Shown here: positions 1 to 8,158 of the stretch, one piece after another | How positions within the stretch are numbered: position 1 is the stretch's first letter | Layout of the letters: each line of letters starts with the position of its first letter | Origin: Saprospiraceae bacterium | Lineage (GTDB): Bacteria; Bacteroidota; Bacteroidia; Chitinophagales; Saprospiraceae | Assembly: GCA_014379665.1 (NCBI GenBank) | Contig: JACMLK010000447.1 | Location: forward strand, 1 to 14,854 | DNA: 14,854 bases | Reading direction: 5' to 3' | Made by a program: the position numbers and the translations under genes | The notes under the pieces: model-generated | The model's input: only the letters and a program-made list of their open reading frames with translations | What the model was told of the DNA's origin: nothing | Databases searched by the model: none

Positions 1-123
1 ACATTCATCCAGCATAAAAAGATACACGGTAATACTATCCTTAGCTGAAATATTGAAATTAAAGAGAATGGCTAAAATCGCAGACAGCACCATTCGCTTC
101 GTATTTGTAAAAATAAAGATCAT
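1..123 (-). CDS. N-terminal fragment of an exported, possibly thioredoxin-like (redoxin) protein
   Basis: An open frame enters from the left edge on the minus strand with no stop in its 41 visible codons. It can start at ATG 123 (or ATG 93). The N-terminus reads as a signal peptide: a basic n-region (TNTKR), a hydrophobic stretch (MVLSAILAILFNF) and a short polar c-region (NISA) before the mature part begins KDSITVYLFMLDEC. A beta strand leading into a D/E-C at this position is how redoxin-like proteins of Bacteroidota and Planctomycetes often begin, with the Cys as the possible first redox cysteine. That family assignment is inference from 14 residues. A perfect TAnnTTTG promoter element lies 21 bases upstream of the start, which supports a real gene. 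The C-terminal part lies outside the window. An overlapping minus-strand frame at 59-274 is rejected in favour of this one. Confidence 0.5.
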   Translation of the reverse strand, partial: MIFIFTNTKRMVLSAILAILFNFNISAKDSITVYLFMLDEC

Positions 124-144
124 AAGAGCGATTATTACAGACTG

Positions 145-152
145 CAAAATTA
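145..152 (-). promoter_or_regulatory. Bacteroidota -7 promoter element (TAATTTTG) for the partial left-edge gene
   Basis: On the minus strand the sequence reads TAATTTTG, an exact match to TAnnTTTG. It would put the transcript start a few bases before ATG 123. No well-spaced -33 TTTG is visible; the nearest TTG is 13 bases upstream, which is too close. Confidence 0.5.
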
Positions 153-210
153 AGCTTTTTTATTTCAATAAACGTTAAGGCAATGATAAATGTGAGGATC
201 CTAATTTGCT

Positions 211-318
211 GGCGCAAGTTTTCAACTTGTGCCCCTATTGGACTCCTGCTATCACAAGCCTGAAAGGCCGTCATACCCCAAGATAGGGTGTAAGCCCTAT
301 CGCTGCCCTGAAGGGGCG
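211..318. repeat. REP-like intergenic element made of four consecutive small hairpins
   Basis: Four inverted repeats follow one another. The first is 211-220/224-233 (GGCGCAAGTT with AACTTGTGCC, 10 bp including one wobble, loop TTC). The second is 258-261/265-268 (GCCT GAA AGGC). The third is 282-288/295-301 (GATAGGG with CCCTATC). The fourth is 305-309/313-317 (GCCCT GAA GGGGC, one wobble). The stretch is more GC-rich than its surroundings. Phrases such as 'gcctgaaaggc' and 'ccctgaaggggcg' resemble dispersed intergenic repeats common in Bacteroidota genomes; this is from memory, and no second copy lies in the window. It sits just after the stop of the minus-strand AAA+ gene and could also act as its terminator, although no T-tract follows. 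Confidence 0.6.
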
Positions 319-346
319 TAATAATCAGATGTGATTCTTACACAAC

Positions 347-1804
347 TCAATCCTCCATATCATTAAACATATCAGATAAAGGATCTGAAAAATGAAGACT
401 ATTCTCAAGTATATTTTTACCTATCACCTCAGACTCAGACAAACCAAATAATACCAATTCCATCATCGTAAGGATCTCTTTTCCTGATTCGCTATACTTT
501 TCTGCAAGTTTTTTTAGACCGGCTACCTGGATCAGATTCTTTTCATAATTTTTATCCGAATCATCATTAAGAATTTCAATATTGTTTCCACCTGAAAACC
601 AGGCGCGTATCACTCCATACTCATCTCTAAGGTCTTTTTTTATTTTTTGATTCGGGTTTGGAAACTGTTGCAAAAAAAGCTCTTTGCAGGACTTAAATAT
701 AAGATTCATAGCCACATTGTACGGACCTTCCTGTTCTCCTTCGTATACCAATTCTACTTTACCCGTGATAGCAGGAACTACACCCCAGAAATCTGTAATC
801 CTTGTGGTTGTCTCTGTTTCGTGATTTAACAACATCCGGCGTTCAGCTGTGCTGTATAAGTTTTCAAGTGCCGATATACTCAAACGGGCAGAAACTCCGC
901 TTTTTTCATCCGTATATTCACTTTCACGGGCATTGAAGCTGATCTTTTCAATCAGCATCCTGTGCAAATCCGGGATGTGTATTTTTGAAAGTTGATCAGG
1001 GTGTATGTCCGCTTCCTGAGTGGTTATGGCCAGTGAAATGTCAAGATTCTGAGGATAATGAGTGAGAATCTGGCTTTCAATTCTGTCTTTTAAAGGAGTT
1101 ATGATGCTCCCTCTGTTGGTATAGTCCTCCGGATTTGCCGTAAAAACAAAACTGATATCCAATGGCAACCGGAGTTTAAATCCCCTGATTTGAATGTCTC
1201 CTTCCTGTAATATATTAAAAAGTGAAACCTGAATCCTGGCCTGAAGATCAGGCAATTCATTGATCACAAATATGGATCTGTGTGACCTCGGTATCAATCC
1301 GAAATGTATCACTCTTTCATCAGCATACGGCAGTTTGAGTGTAGCGGCTTTTATAGGATCCACATCTCCGATCAGGTCAGCAATACTGACATCAGGTGTG
1401 GCTAATTTTTCAACATACCGTTCAGATCTGTGCATCCAGGTGACCGGGGTGTTATCTCCTTTTTCAGCTATAAGATCGATGGCATATCGGGATAAAGGCC
1501 GCAGCGGATCGTCATTAAGTTCCGAACCTTCTACTACCGGTATATACTCATCGAGTAAAGTGGTGAGCAACCTGGCTATTCTGGTTTTGGCCTGCCCGCG
1601 AAGTCCAAGGAGAAGGATATTGTGTCTCGATAATATCGCCCGCTCTATGTCGGGAAGCACCGTATCATCAAACCCTAAAATACCCTCGAAGATTTTTTCA
1701 TTTCTTTTTATTTTCTGAACCAGATTATCCCGTAACTCCTGTTTGATGGACTTAGTGACATAAGTTGATTTTTTCAACTGACCTAATGTGGTGATTTCAT
1801 GCAC
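347..1804 (-). CDS. MoxR / magnesium-chelatase subunit I-like AAA+ ATPase (Rv0958 type)
   Basis: This is a cytoplasmic AAA+ ATPase of the MoxR/ChlI clade, 485 residues with no signal peptide. Visible elements are the lead-in IKQELRDNL (20-28) and GILGFDDTVLP (41-51), the Walker A GLRGQAKT (67-74), LATPDVSIADLIGDVDP (134-150), a Walker B-like strand IFVINELPDL (178-187), sensor-1 FTANPEDY (221-228) and ITPLKDRIES with a probable arginine finger (235-244). The combination matches the so-called magnesium chelatase of Mycobacterium tuberculosis Rv0958 and its relatives, as I recall it. In the Walker B the usual Asp before the Glu is Asn (N182-E183), which seems usual in this subfamily. MoxR proteins generally work with a von Willebrand A partner as metal-insertion or assembly chaperones; no VWA gene is adjacent here. 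The start is GTG: no ATG occurs in frame upstream before a stop, and the next Met (M124) lies beyond the Walker A. It is unlikely to make bacteriochlorophyll. The substrate is unknown. Confidence 0.88.
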   Translation of the reverse strand: MHEITTLGQLKKSTYVTKSIKQELRDNLVQKIKRNEKIFEGILGFDDTVLPDIERAILSRHNILLLGLRGQAKTRIARLLTTLLDEYIPVVEGSELNDDPLRPLSRYAIDLIAEKGDNTPVTWMHRSERYVEKLATPDVSIADLIGDVDPIKAATLKLPYADERVIHFGLIPRSHRSIFVINELPDLQARIQVSLFNILQEGDIQIRGFKLRLPLDISFVFTANPEDYTNRGSIITPLKDRIESQILTHYPQNLDISLAITTQEADIHPDQLSKIHIPDLHRMLIEKISFNARESEYTDEKSGVSARLSISALENLYSTAERRMLLNHETETTTRITDFWGVVPAITGKVELVYEGEQEGPYNVAMNLIFKSCKELFLQQFPNPNQKIKKDLRDEYGVIRAWFSGGNNIEILNDDSDKNYEKNLIQVAGLKKLAEKYSESGKEILTMMELVLFGLSESEVIGKNILENSLHFSDPLSDMFNDMED

Positions 1805-1965
1805 GTATGATAATTTTAATGTAGAAATTTTATCTGTTCGAAGTATATTCCAAACAGTTTTTAAATCAGATAGTTTATTTAAATGAATGTGACGGTATAA
1901 ACCAGGTTAATCGGTGTCATTTTAATAAATATCATCATTTTATACTGGTAATTACGTTTAAGCAG

Positions 1966-1973
1966 TAATTTAG
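1966..1973 (+). promoter_or_regulatory. Possible -7 promoter element (TAATTTAG) for the GH13 gene
   Basis: TAATTTAG matches TAnnTTTG at all but one position. It lies 32 bases before ATG 2006 and 86 before ATG 2060. No -33 TTTG is visible. The rest of the 201-base divergent gap (1805-2005) holds no other recognisable signal, and no TAnnTTTG faces the minus-strand AAA+ gene. Confidence 0.25.
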
Positions 1974-2005
1974 CGTCTGATTGACAATAAGCAATAATAT
2001 ACACC

Positions 2006-5000
2006 ATGGTATTTCTACCAAAAAGGCTGATATTTGACATCGCTGATTTATCTGCGGGTATGCGATTTGTGCTGTTATTATTGTTAATTAATAATAATTT
2101 AATCGGTCAAAACGGATTCAGATCCGGCCCTGAACAAGGGTGGGGTACCGGGTGGAGCAACACTGATTACTGGTCCGGAACCGGGTTTGGTACCACTTTT
2201 GGGAAAACCTATCAGAACAGCGCCGGAAATGGCAACCGATTTTTCAGATTTTATACGGACTGGTCAGGACAGACTCGAGAACATGGTCCTTCAGGATCCA
2301 ATGACATTCTGATTCCATTCAATATAGGTACCACTCTTCAGACATGGGGAGGCACCAAAGCGTATTATGTTCCTGTGTCCGGAGGCATCAATAATTACCA
2401 CTATGTTTTCAGATCAAAGTATGGGAACGGGATTGGAAATTCTCCGCAAATAGTAGTTATTGAAGTACAGGGAGCGGTACAATCAGTGGGTTTAGTCAGT
2501 CAGGCGCCTGTTGCCTCATGTGTCCCCGCTTCGACTTCAGTACTTGTTACGGCCAATTCCAGTGGAAATTTATCTTCAGGACAGGGTCTATATCTCAGAT
2601 ACACAACCAATAACTGGAATACTTCTATTGTGTTACCAATGTCCGGGAGCGGTAGTATATACACAGCAACTATCCCGGGCCAACCAGTGAATACATCCGT
2701 AAAATATTACGTCTTTACCTCCGGAGAAGCATTGACTATAGACCCGAATTATGCAGATTGGTTTACGATCAACGGAAACACCAATAATGGGAATAATTTC
2801 TCTTATACTACGCTTGCAGGAATGACTGCTGTCCAGGTCAGTCCATCTTTTCCAAACGATAATGGTGCAGTTACGATTTCATTTGATGCTACAGGTACAC
2901 CATTGGCCGGAGCTTCGAAAGTGTATTTACATTCAGGGGTATCAACTACCTACGCATCTCCTACAAATTTCAATTATTCGAAAGGCAACTGGGGGCAGGA
3001 TGACGGTATCGGCGAAATGACTAATACCGGTGGAAATAACTGGCAGATTAATATAGTATCGGGCTTGCGGACTTTTTATAATGTCCCGGTAGATAAAGAT
3101 ATTTTTGGTCTGAATTTTCTGTTTAGAAATGCAAATGGAACAATCAAAGAAGACCACGACGGAGCCAACTATTACACTGCAGTAAATCCGGGTAATTATT
3201 TTACTATAACCTTTCCTTTAACTGCAACTCACTTTGCACCTGTAAATCAACCATTTAATCTGAATGCATCAACAGTCACTGCACCCAATACGTGGACACT
3301 TAAAGAAATAGACCCGAATACCAATGCTGAAATGTCAACACTTACTTCCGTCAATGGCGGATCAGCATTTTCTTTTCAACTCAATATGGTAAATCCTGTT
3401 TTAAGAAAATTCAAACTGGAAGCTGACTTTGCCGGTACCATAAAATATAAAACATTTTCAGTTATAGGGTACAATCCAGTTTCTGAATCTCCCAGACCTG
3501 TCTGGACAACCCCGGGGATTAACTATCACCAAAACGATCCGACCAAAGCTACCCTGGTATTGCAGACACCCACTTATACGCGATACAAAAAAGGTACCGG
3601 TGCGGTGTCGGGCACAAGTAACAGCACTCCTAAAAACACAGTGTATGTGATTGGCGATTTCAATAACTGGACCCCTTCTGAAGCCTTCAAAATGGTTCGG
3701 GACAGAGATGGATGGAATGGAAGTACAGATAGTGACAATGACAATGACCGTGGAGACTATTGGTGGATAGAACTTTCAAACCTTGTACCCGGCCAGGAAT
3801 ATATATTTCAGTACCTTATTGATGGAAATGCACAGCTGGCCGATCCGTATACACATAAAGTATCCGATCCTGATGACTCCCAGATAAGTGATGATATCTA
3901 TCCCGGACTCATTGATTATCCTGCATCAGCATATGACCGTGCGTCCGTTCTTCAGACTGGTCAGGGTGTTTATAACTGGACTGCACCAGCGTTTACTAAA
4001 CCTACTGACAATAATCTTAATATTTATGAAATGCATTTCAGAGACTTTACAGAAGAAGGTACCTATCTTGCTGCAATAGAAAAGTTGGATTATATAAAGG
4101 GATTAGGTATAAATGCCATTCACGTCATGCCCGTATCCGAGTTTGAAGGAAACAGCAGTTGGGGTTACAATCCAAATTTTTATTTTGCTGCAGATAAAGC
4201 TTATGGAACAGCCAATGATTTGAAAAAATTCATTGACGAATGTCATAAAAGGAAAATACAGGTATTTAATGATCTGGTGCTCAATCATGCTTTTTACTCT
4301 AATGTAATGGCGCAATTGTACTGGAATAGTGCATTAAATCGCCCTGCTGATGATAATCCATGGTTTAATCCATTGCACCGTATGGTAGCAGATCCTGGCG
4401 GATGGTGGGGTGTGGACTGGAATCATGAGAGCGAGCATACACAGACGATGATAGATAGAATGCTCGATTTCTGGCTTCAGGAATTTAACTTCGATGGTTT
4501 CAGATTTGATTTTACTAAAGGGTTTGGGCAGACTGCTCAGGATCCCGGTGATCCGTGGGCAAGTTCCTATGATCAGGACAGAATCGACTTATTGATGCGT
4601 ATGGTGACCGGAATGAAAACCAGAAACCCGGGTTCGGTCGCTATTTTTGAACATCTTGCCTGGGCTTCTGAAGACAAGGTACTGGCAGACCAGGGTGTAT
4701 TGATGTGGAGCGGGGTGGGGCACCATAATGATGTCAAAGGATTTATACTGGGCCATGATCAGGATAACACTAATATTTACAGTTCTGGCATATATAATGC
4801 CGCCGGAAGAGATTTTACATTGGCCAACTGGATGAGCTATGGAGAAAGTCATGATGAAGAAAGACTGGCATTTGAAGTCAAAAATTATTTTAACTGGTCT
4901 GCATACAGCGGTCCAAAAGTTACGCCTTCTGATTCACTGATTGCAGTCGTAAACAGGCTAAAAATTGGGCTGGCATTTAATCTGTTGTTCCCGGGACCTC

Positions 5001-5896
5001 GAATGATCTGGCAATTTGAGGAATTGGGTTATGATTACAGCATTAATTTCAATGGAAGGACAGGCGAGAAACCAGTCCTGTGGACATATTTTGATCAGGT
5101 GAAGCGCAAAGAGCTGTATACTTTGATCTCAAGAATTTTGAAAATCAGAAATAAACACAACATGTATGCTACCGTTCCGGATTATGGAAATATAGGTCTG
5201 GGTGCAGGTAACATCACGGTACCGAGAATTATGCGGCTCTCTTCAGGCGTGGGTTATAGTGCAAAACATGTCATTGTGATAGCCAATCTGGACCCCGGTG
5301 CTGCACATCATACATTCCCGCAATACGACGTGGATGGATTATGGTACAGATACAACGGTGATTTATCAGTCGACGGCACATCATTCAATGTGACCGACAC
5401 TCAGAGTATGTACAATTTGGATGCATCTGAGGTCATCATACTTACCAATTTTAAAATTGATGATTGCACTGATGTCAGAAACACTACAGATTCGGGCGTA
5501 TATTCTTTAAGAGATGCCATTGCTTGTGCTCCGGATGGCGGAGAAGTCAACATAGAATTTCATGTCTATAATCAGGTCATCCTTTTAGACTCTTTGATTC
5601 AAATCAACAAATATATAACGATCACAGGTTTCCCTTCAAAAAATGTGACGGTCAGCGGTGCTGATTACACTGGAAGTGTATTCAGTATAGCTTCAGGAAA
5701 ATCGGTTCTTATAAACGGATTAAAAATCGAATGCAGTCAGGGCGGATCGGATGGCAGATGTGTTATAAATAACGGGATACTTACTTTAAGCGATATTGAT
5801 TTGAAAGATATCAACCCATTCGTTACAGGAAGCACACTGATCAATACCGGTTCGGGCATTTTAACTATTGAAAATGCCGTAACAATCGACAGGTAA
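2006..5896 (+). CDS. Secreted multi-module alpha-amylase family (GH13) glycoside hydrolase
   Basis: This 1296-residue exported protein probably hydrolyses or transglycosylates alpha-glucans. The start may be ATG 2060 (Met19), which gives a clean signal peptide (MRFVLLLLLINNNLIGQ). Next come a Trp/Gly/Asn-rich beta module (about 36-155), three further beta-sandwich-like modules (about 160-270, 272-400 and 403-492), and a CBM48/E-set module (about 545-640; VYVIGDFNNW, then YIFQYLIDG). An Asp/Asn run, DSDNDNDRGD, inside it may bind calcium. The GH13 barrel (about 672-1060) shows region I DLVLNH (756-761), region II GFRFD (nucleophile D835), region III FEH (acid/base E882) and region IV GESHDEE (D950), so the catalytic triad is intact. 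A beta C-domain follows. The last ~145 residues begin with VRNTTDSGVYSLRDAI, like CSLREA/beta-helix proteins, and end abruptly without a type IX sorting domain. The fine specificity (amylase, pullulanase or branching type) cannot be read from this. No SusC/SusD genes are adjacent. Confidence 0.93.
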   Translation: MVFLPKRLIFDIADLSAGMRFVLLLLLINNNLIGQNGFRSGPEQGWGTGWSNTDYWSGTGFGTTFGKTYQNSAGNGNRFFRFYTDWSGQTREHGPSGSNDILIPFNIGTTLQTWGGTKAYYVPVSGGINNYHYVFRSKYGNGIGNSPQIVVIEVQGAVQSVGLVSQAPVASCVPASTSVLVTANSSGNLSSGQGLYLRYTTNNWNTSIVLPMSGSGSIYTATIPGQPVNTSVKYYVFTSGEALTIDPNYADWFTINGNTNNGNNFSYTTLAGMTAVQVSPSFPNDNGAVTISFDATGTPLAGASKVYLHSGVSTTYASPTNFNYSKGNWGQDDGIGEMTNTGGNNWQINIVSGLRTFYNVPVDKDIFGLNFLFRNANGTIKEDHDGANYYTAVNPGNYFTITFPLTATHFAPVNQPFNLNASTVTAPNTWTLKEIDPNTNAEMSTLTSVNGGSAFSFQLNMVNPVLRKFKLEADFAGTIKYKTFSVIGYNPVSESPRPVWTTPGINYHQNDPTKATLVLQTPTYTRYKKGTGAVSGTSNSTPKNTVYVIGDFNNWTPSEAFKMVRDRDGWNGSTDSDNDNDRGDYWWIELSNLVPGQEYIFQYLIDGNAQLADPYTHKVSDPDDSQISDDIYPGLIDYPASAYDRASVLQTGQGVYNWTAPAFTKPTDNNLNIYEMHFRDFTEEGTYLAAIEKLDYIKGLGINAIHVMPVSEFEGNSSWGYNPNFYFAADKAYGTANDLKKFIDECHKRKIQVFNDLVLNHAFYSNVMAQLYWNSALNRPADDNPWFNPLHRMVADPGGWWGVDWNHESEHTQTMIDRMLDFWLQEFNFDGFRFDFTKGFGQTAQDPGDPWASSYDQDRIDLLMRMVTGMKTRNPGSVAIFEHLAWASEDKVLADQGVLMWSGVGHHNDVKGFILGHDQDNTNIYSSGIYNAAGRDFTLANWMSYGESHDEERLAFEVKNYFNWSAYSGPKVTPSDSLIAVVNRLKIGLAFNLLFPGPRMIWQFEELGYDYSINFNGRTGEKPVLWTYFDQVKRKELYTLISRILKIRNKHNMYATVPDYGNIGLGAGNITVPRIMRLSSGVGYSAKHVIVIANLDPGAAHHTFPQYDVDGLWYRYNGDLSVDGTSFNVTDTQSMYNLDASEVIILTNFKIDDCTDVRNTTDSGVYSLRDAIACAPDGGEVNIEFHVYNQVILLDSLIQINKYITITGFPSKNVTVSGADYTGSVFSIASGKSVLINGLKIECSQGGSDGRCVINNGILTLSDIDLKDINPFVTGSTLINTGSGILTIENAVTIDR

Positions 5897-5910
5897 AGGG
5901 AGATTTATAA

Positions 5911-5918
5911 TATCTTTG
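5911..5918 (+). promoter_or_regulatory. Bacteroidota -7 promoter element (TATCTTTG) for the FAH-family gene
   Basis: TATCTTTG matches TAnnTTTG exactly and lies in the 45-base gap between the GH13 gene and the FAH gene, 23 bases before the TTG start. It suggests the FAH gene can be transcribed on its own despite the close spacing. No -33 TTTG is seen. Confidence 0.5.
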
Positions 5919-5941
5919 TTACTCACAAAAATCAGATTGTC

Positions 5942-6550
5942 TTGAAAATTATCTGTATAGGCCGTAATTATTCCGATCACGCCAAAGAACTCAACAACCC
6001 GGTACCAAAAGAGCCATTGATTTTTATTAAGCCTTCCACCGCCTTACTTACGGACAACAAGCCATTTTACCACCCTGACTTCAGCCAAGAAATTCATTAT
6101 GAACTGGAGGTTGTGCTTAGAGTTAAAAAGACAGGGAAAGTCATTCAGCCACAGTTTGCTTCATCCTATTATGATCAGATTGGTCTTGGTATTGACTTTA
6201 CAGCAAGAGACCTGCAGGATCAATGTAAGTCAAAAGGTCATCCATGGGAGATAGCCAAAGCCTTTGACAATTCTGCTGCGGTCAGTGAATTTGTCGATCT
6301 TAAAACATTTAATCCATTATCTGTTCATTTCCAACTTTTCCAAAATGGGAACGTAGTACAATCGGGTGATACTGCAGACATGATTTTTAGTTTTGATTAT
6401 CTTATTTCTTATATTTCGACCTATTTTACTTTGCAACAGGGAGACTATATTTTCACGGGAACGCCTTCCGGGGTTGGAAAGATAAACATCGGTGATAAAC
6501 TGGAAGGTTTCCTTGAAGGAAATAAATTATTGGAATGCAAAATTAAATAG
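5942..6550 (+). CDS. Fumarylacetoacetate hydrolase family protein (FAHD1-like acylpyruvase / oxaloacetate-processing enzyme)
   Basis: This is a 202-residue single-domain cytoplasmic FAH-fold enzyme, close in size and sequence to FAHD1. That family acts on 2-oxo-acids such as oxaloacetate and acylpyruvates through a divalent metal. The opening IICIGRNYSDHAKE carries the lid dyad H13/E16 (His30/Glu33 in human FAHD1). The metal ligands are E54 and E56 (YELEVV) and D85 (DFTARD). The catalytic lysine is K106 in HPWEIAKAFD. FTGTPSGVG near 171-179 is the family signature. The start is TTG: the frame is open back to the GH13 stop with no ATG, and a later start would remove GRNY and the His/Glu dyad. 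It lies in the same frame as the upstream gene, separated by one TAA and 45 bases, with its own promoter element. Aromatic-catabolism isomerases share the fold, so the exact substrate is uncertain. Confidence 0.9.
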   Translation: MKIICIGRNYSDHAKELNNPVPKEPLIFIKPSTALLTDNKPFYHPDFSQEIHYELEVVLRVKKTGKVIQPQFASSYYDQIGLGIDFTARDLQDQCKSKGHPWEIAKAFDNSAAVSEFVDLKTFNPLSVHFQLFQNGNVVQSGDTADMIFSFDYLISYISTYFTLQQGDYIFTGTPSGVGKINIGDKLEGFLEGNKLLECKIK

Positions 6551-6686
6551 CGTAGTTTGTCGAATAATTGATATTTTCATGATAAATATTGCTTATACAA
6601 ATGGTTATAAAATGATAACTTCTGCTGAACAGCAGTAACGTATAAATTAAATCAATCATAACTTACGATAACCTTATAATATTTAT

Positions 6687-6694
6687 TACTTTTG
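6687..6694 (+). promoter_or_regulatory. Bacteroidota -7 promoter element (TACTTTTG) for metK
   Basis: TACTTTTG is an exact TAnnTTTG match, 48 bases before the metK ATG, implying a leader of roughly 40 bases. That leader is too short and unstructured for a recognisable SAM riboswitch. A small hairpin (CTGCT GAAC AGCAG, 6622-6635) lies further upstream without a T-tract. The rest of the 192-base gap (6551-6742) shows nothing else. Confidence 0.55.
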
Positions 6695-6742
6695 CCCGAC
6701 ATAAAGTGCACCCAAATCTTTAACCAAAGAAATAGCTGAATC

Positions 6743-7999
6743 ATGCCATATTTGTTTACCTCGGAATCTGTGTCAGAAGGTCATCCTGACAAAGTAGCAG
6801 ATCAAATCTCTGATTCACTGGTGGATCATTTTCTTGCGTTTGATCCTTCTTCAAAGATTGCCTGTGAAACGCTGGTCACGACAGGTCAGGTTATACTCGC
6901 CGGTGAGGTAAAATCAAAAACTTATCTTGATGTGCAGCAAATAGCCAGAGACGTGATCAAACGAATCGGATACACAAAGTCTGAATATATGTTTGAAGCA
7001 AATTCCTGTGGTATTTTGTCAGCCATTCACGAGCAATCACCTGATATTAATCAAGGGGTGGAACGGGCTAATAAAGAAGACCAGGGAGCCGGCGACCAGG
7101 GTATGATGTTTGGTTATGCTTCACATGAAACGGACAATTATATGCCATTGGCCCTGGACTTGTCTCATAAGATCCTTCAGGTACTGGCAGGTATCCGCAA
7201 AGAAGGTACCAAAATGAAATATCTGAGACCGGATTCAAAATCACAGGTCACTATAGAATACTCAGATGATAACCGTCCAGTCAGAATTGACAGTATTGTG
7301 GTTTCCACACAACATGATGATTTTGATGAAGATGATAAGATGCTCAAAATGATACGTCACGATGTGATCAATATCGTCATCCCTATGGTAAAAAATTCGC
7401 TTAAAAAGGAATTACAGAAATTATTTAATGACGATATCAAGTATCACATAAATCCGACCGGAAAGTTTGTTATAGGAGGACCTCACGGAGATACCGGTCT
7501 TACAGGTCGTAAGATTATAGTAGATACATACGGTGGAAAGGGAGCGCATGGTGGCGGAGCTTTTAGCGGAAAAGATCCAAGCAAAGTGGACAGGTCAGGC
7601 GCATATGCTACCAGACATATTGCAAAAAACATGGTGGCTTCAGGACTTTGTGATGAAGTATTGGTTCAGGTTTCTTATGCTATCGGAGTAGCAGAACCTA
7701 CAAATATTTATGTGAATACTTATGGTACGGCAAAAGTGGCGCTTACTGATGGTCAAATAGCAGAGCAAATAGATCAGTTATTTGATATGAGGCCTTACGC
7801 TATTGAAAAAAGATTAAAATTGAGGACACCTATATACTCGGAAGCTGCTGCCTATGGCCACATGGGACGTACATCTGAGATCAAAAATGTTACATTTAAG
7901 GATGGATCAGGGGTGACCAAAACTATAGAAGTGGAGACTTTTACTTGGGAGAAACTTGATTATGTGGATAAGATTAAAAAGACGTTTAATCTCAAATAA
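6743..7999 (+). CDS. metK: S-adenosylmethionine synthetase (methionine adenosyltransferase)
   Basis: The enzyme makes S-adenosylmethionine from methionine and ATP, releasing phosphate and diphosphate. It is the cell's methyl donor supply and works as a cytoplasmic tetramer. All signatures are present: [20 protein letters not shown] (5-24, with catalytic H14 and Mg-binding D16), [12 protein letters not shown] (115-126), [13 protein letters not shown] (245-257) and the Gly-rich phosphate loop [15 protein letters not shown] (264-278). The three-domain length, 418 residues, is longer than the ~384 of Escherichia coli, mainly through the acidic insert around [10 protein letters not shown] (191-200), as in other Bacteroidota. 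The ATG start aligns directly with the family N-terminus. It appears to be a single-gene unit: a promoter element lies upstream, and an intrinsic terminator lies directly downstream. Confidence 0.98.
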   Translation: MPYLFTSESVSEGHPDKVADQISDSLVDHFLAFDPSSKIACETLVTTGQVILAGEVKSKTYLDVQQIARDVIKRIGYTKSEYMFEANSCGILSAIHEQSPDINQGVERANKEDQGAGDQGMMFGYASHETDNYMPLALDLSHKILQVLAGIRKEGTKMKYLRPDSKSQVTIEYSDDNRPVRIDSIVVSTQHDDFDEDDKMLKMIRHDVINIVIPMVKNSLKKELQKLFNDDIKYHINPTGKFVIGGPHGDTGLTGRKIIVDTYGGKGAHGGGAFSGKDPSKVDRSGAYATRHIAKNMVASGLCDEVLVQVSYAIGVAEPTNIYVNTYGTAKVALTDGQIAEQIDQLFDMRPYAIEKRLKLRTPIYSEAAAYGHMGRTSEIKNVTFKDGSGVTKTIEVETFTWEKLDYVDKIKKTFNLK

Positions 8000-8022
8000 A
8001 TTTAATGTAAATCTAAGTTTCG

Positions 8023-8090
8023 ACTTACTGATTCCGGTCAGAGGGTAAAGCTATTTGTTTATTTTACCATAATCAGGTAAGTTTTTTTTT
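8023..8090 (+). terminator. Intrinsic terminator after metK (two-tier hairpin plus T9)
   Basis: ACTTACTGATT (8023-8033) pairs with AATCAGGTAAGT (8071-8082), 11 bp with one bulged G. The last base of the stem begins an uninterrupted run of nine T (8082-8090). Inside the 37-base loop a second stem forms, GGTAAA (8044-8049) with TTTACC (8063-8068). The position, 23 bases after the metK stop, and the T-tract fit Rho-independent termination. Confidence 0.75.
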
Positions 8091-8102
8091 CAAAAGTCAG
8101 CT

Positions 8103-8110
8103 TATATTTG
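8103..8110 (+). promoter_or_regulatory. Bacteroidota -7 promoter element (TATATTTG) for the double-AAA+ gene
   Basis: TATATTTG is an exact TAnnTTTG match, just after the metK terminator and 48 bases before ATG 8159. The same octamer precedes the two minus-strand genes on the right. No -33 TTTG is seen; the region where it would lie is the T-tract of the terminator. Confidence 0.5.
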
Positions 8111-8158
8111 GAAATATAGGATATTTTGACTATTTTCGTATATCATTAACCGAATGGC

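Noticed and set aside
59..274. 71-codon minus-strand open frame over the left intergenic region
   Set aside because: It runs through the hairpin cluster, has no recognisable protein features and conflicts with the better-supported signal-peptide frame starting at 123 with its own promoter element.
1260..1718. 152-codon plus-strand open frame inside the MoxR-type ATPase gene
   Set aside because: It is antisense to the conserved AAA+ core; the composition (Ser-rich, no motif) is a mirror of the real gene.
1982..2000. TTGACA followed by TAATAT before the GH13 gene, resembling a sigma-70 promoter
   Set aside because: The spacer is only about 8 bases, and this consensus is not that used by Bacteroidota housekeeping sigma factors.
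6695..6742. Possible SAM riboswitch before metK
   Set aside because: The leader after the promoter element is about 40 bases, without paired stems or a pseudoknot that I can recognise as any SAM riboswitch class.
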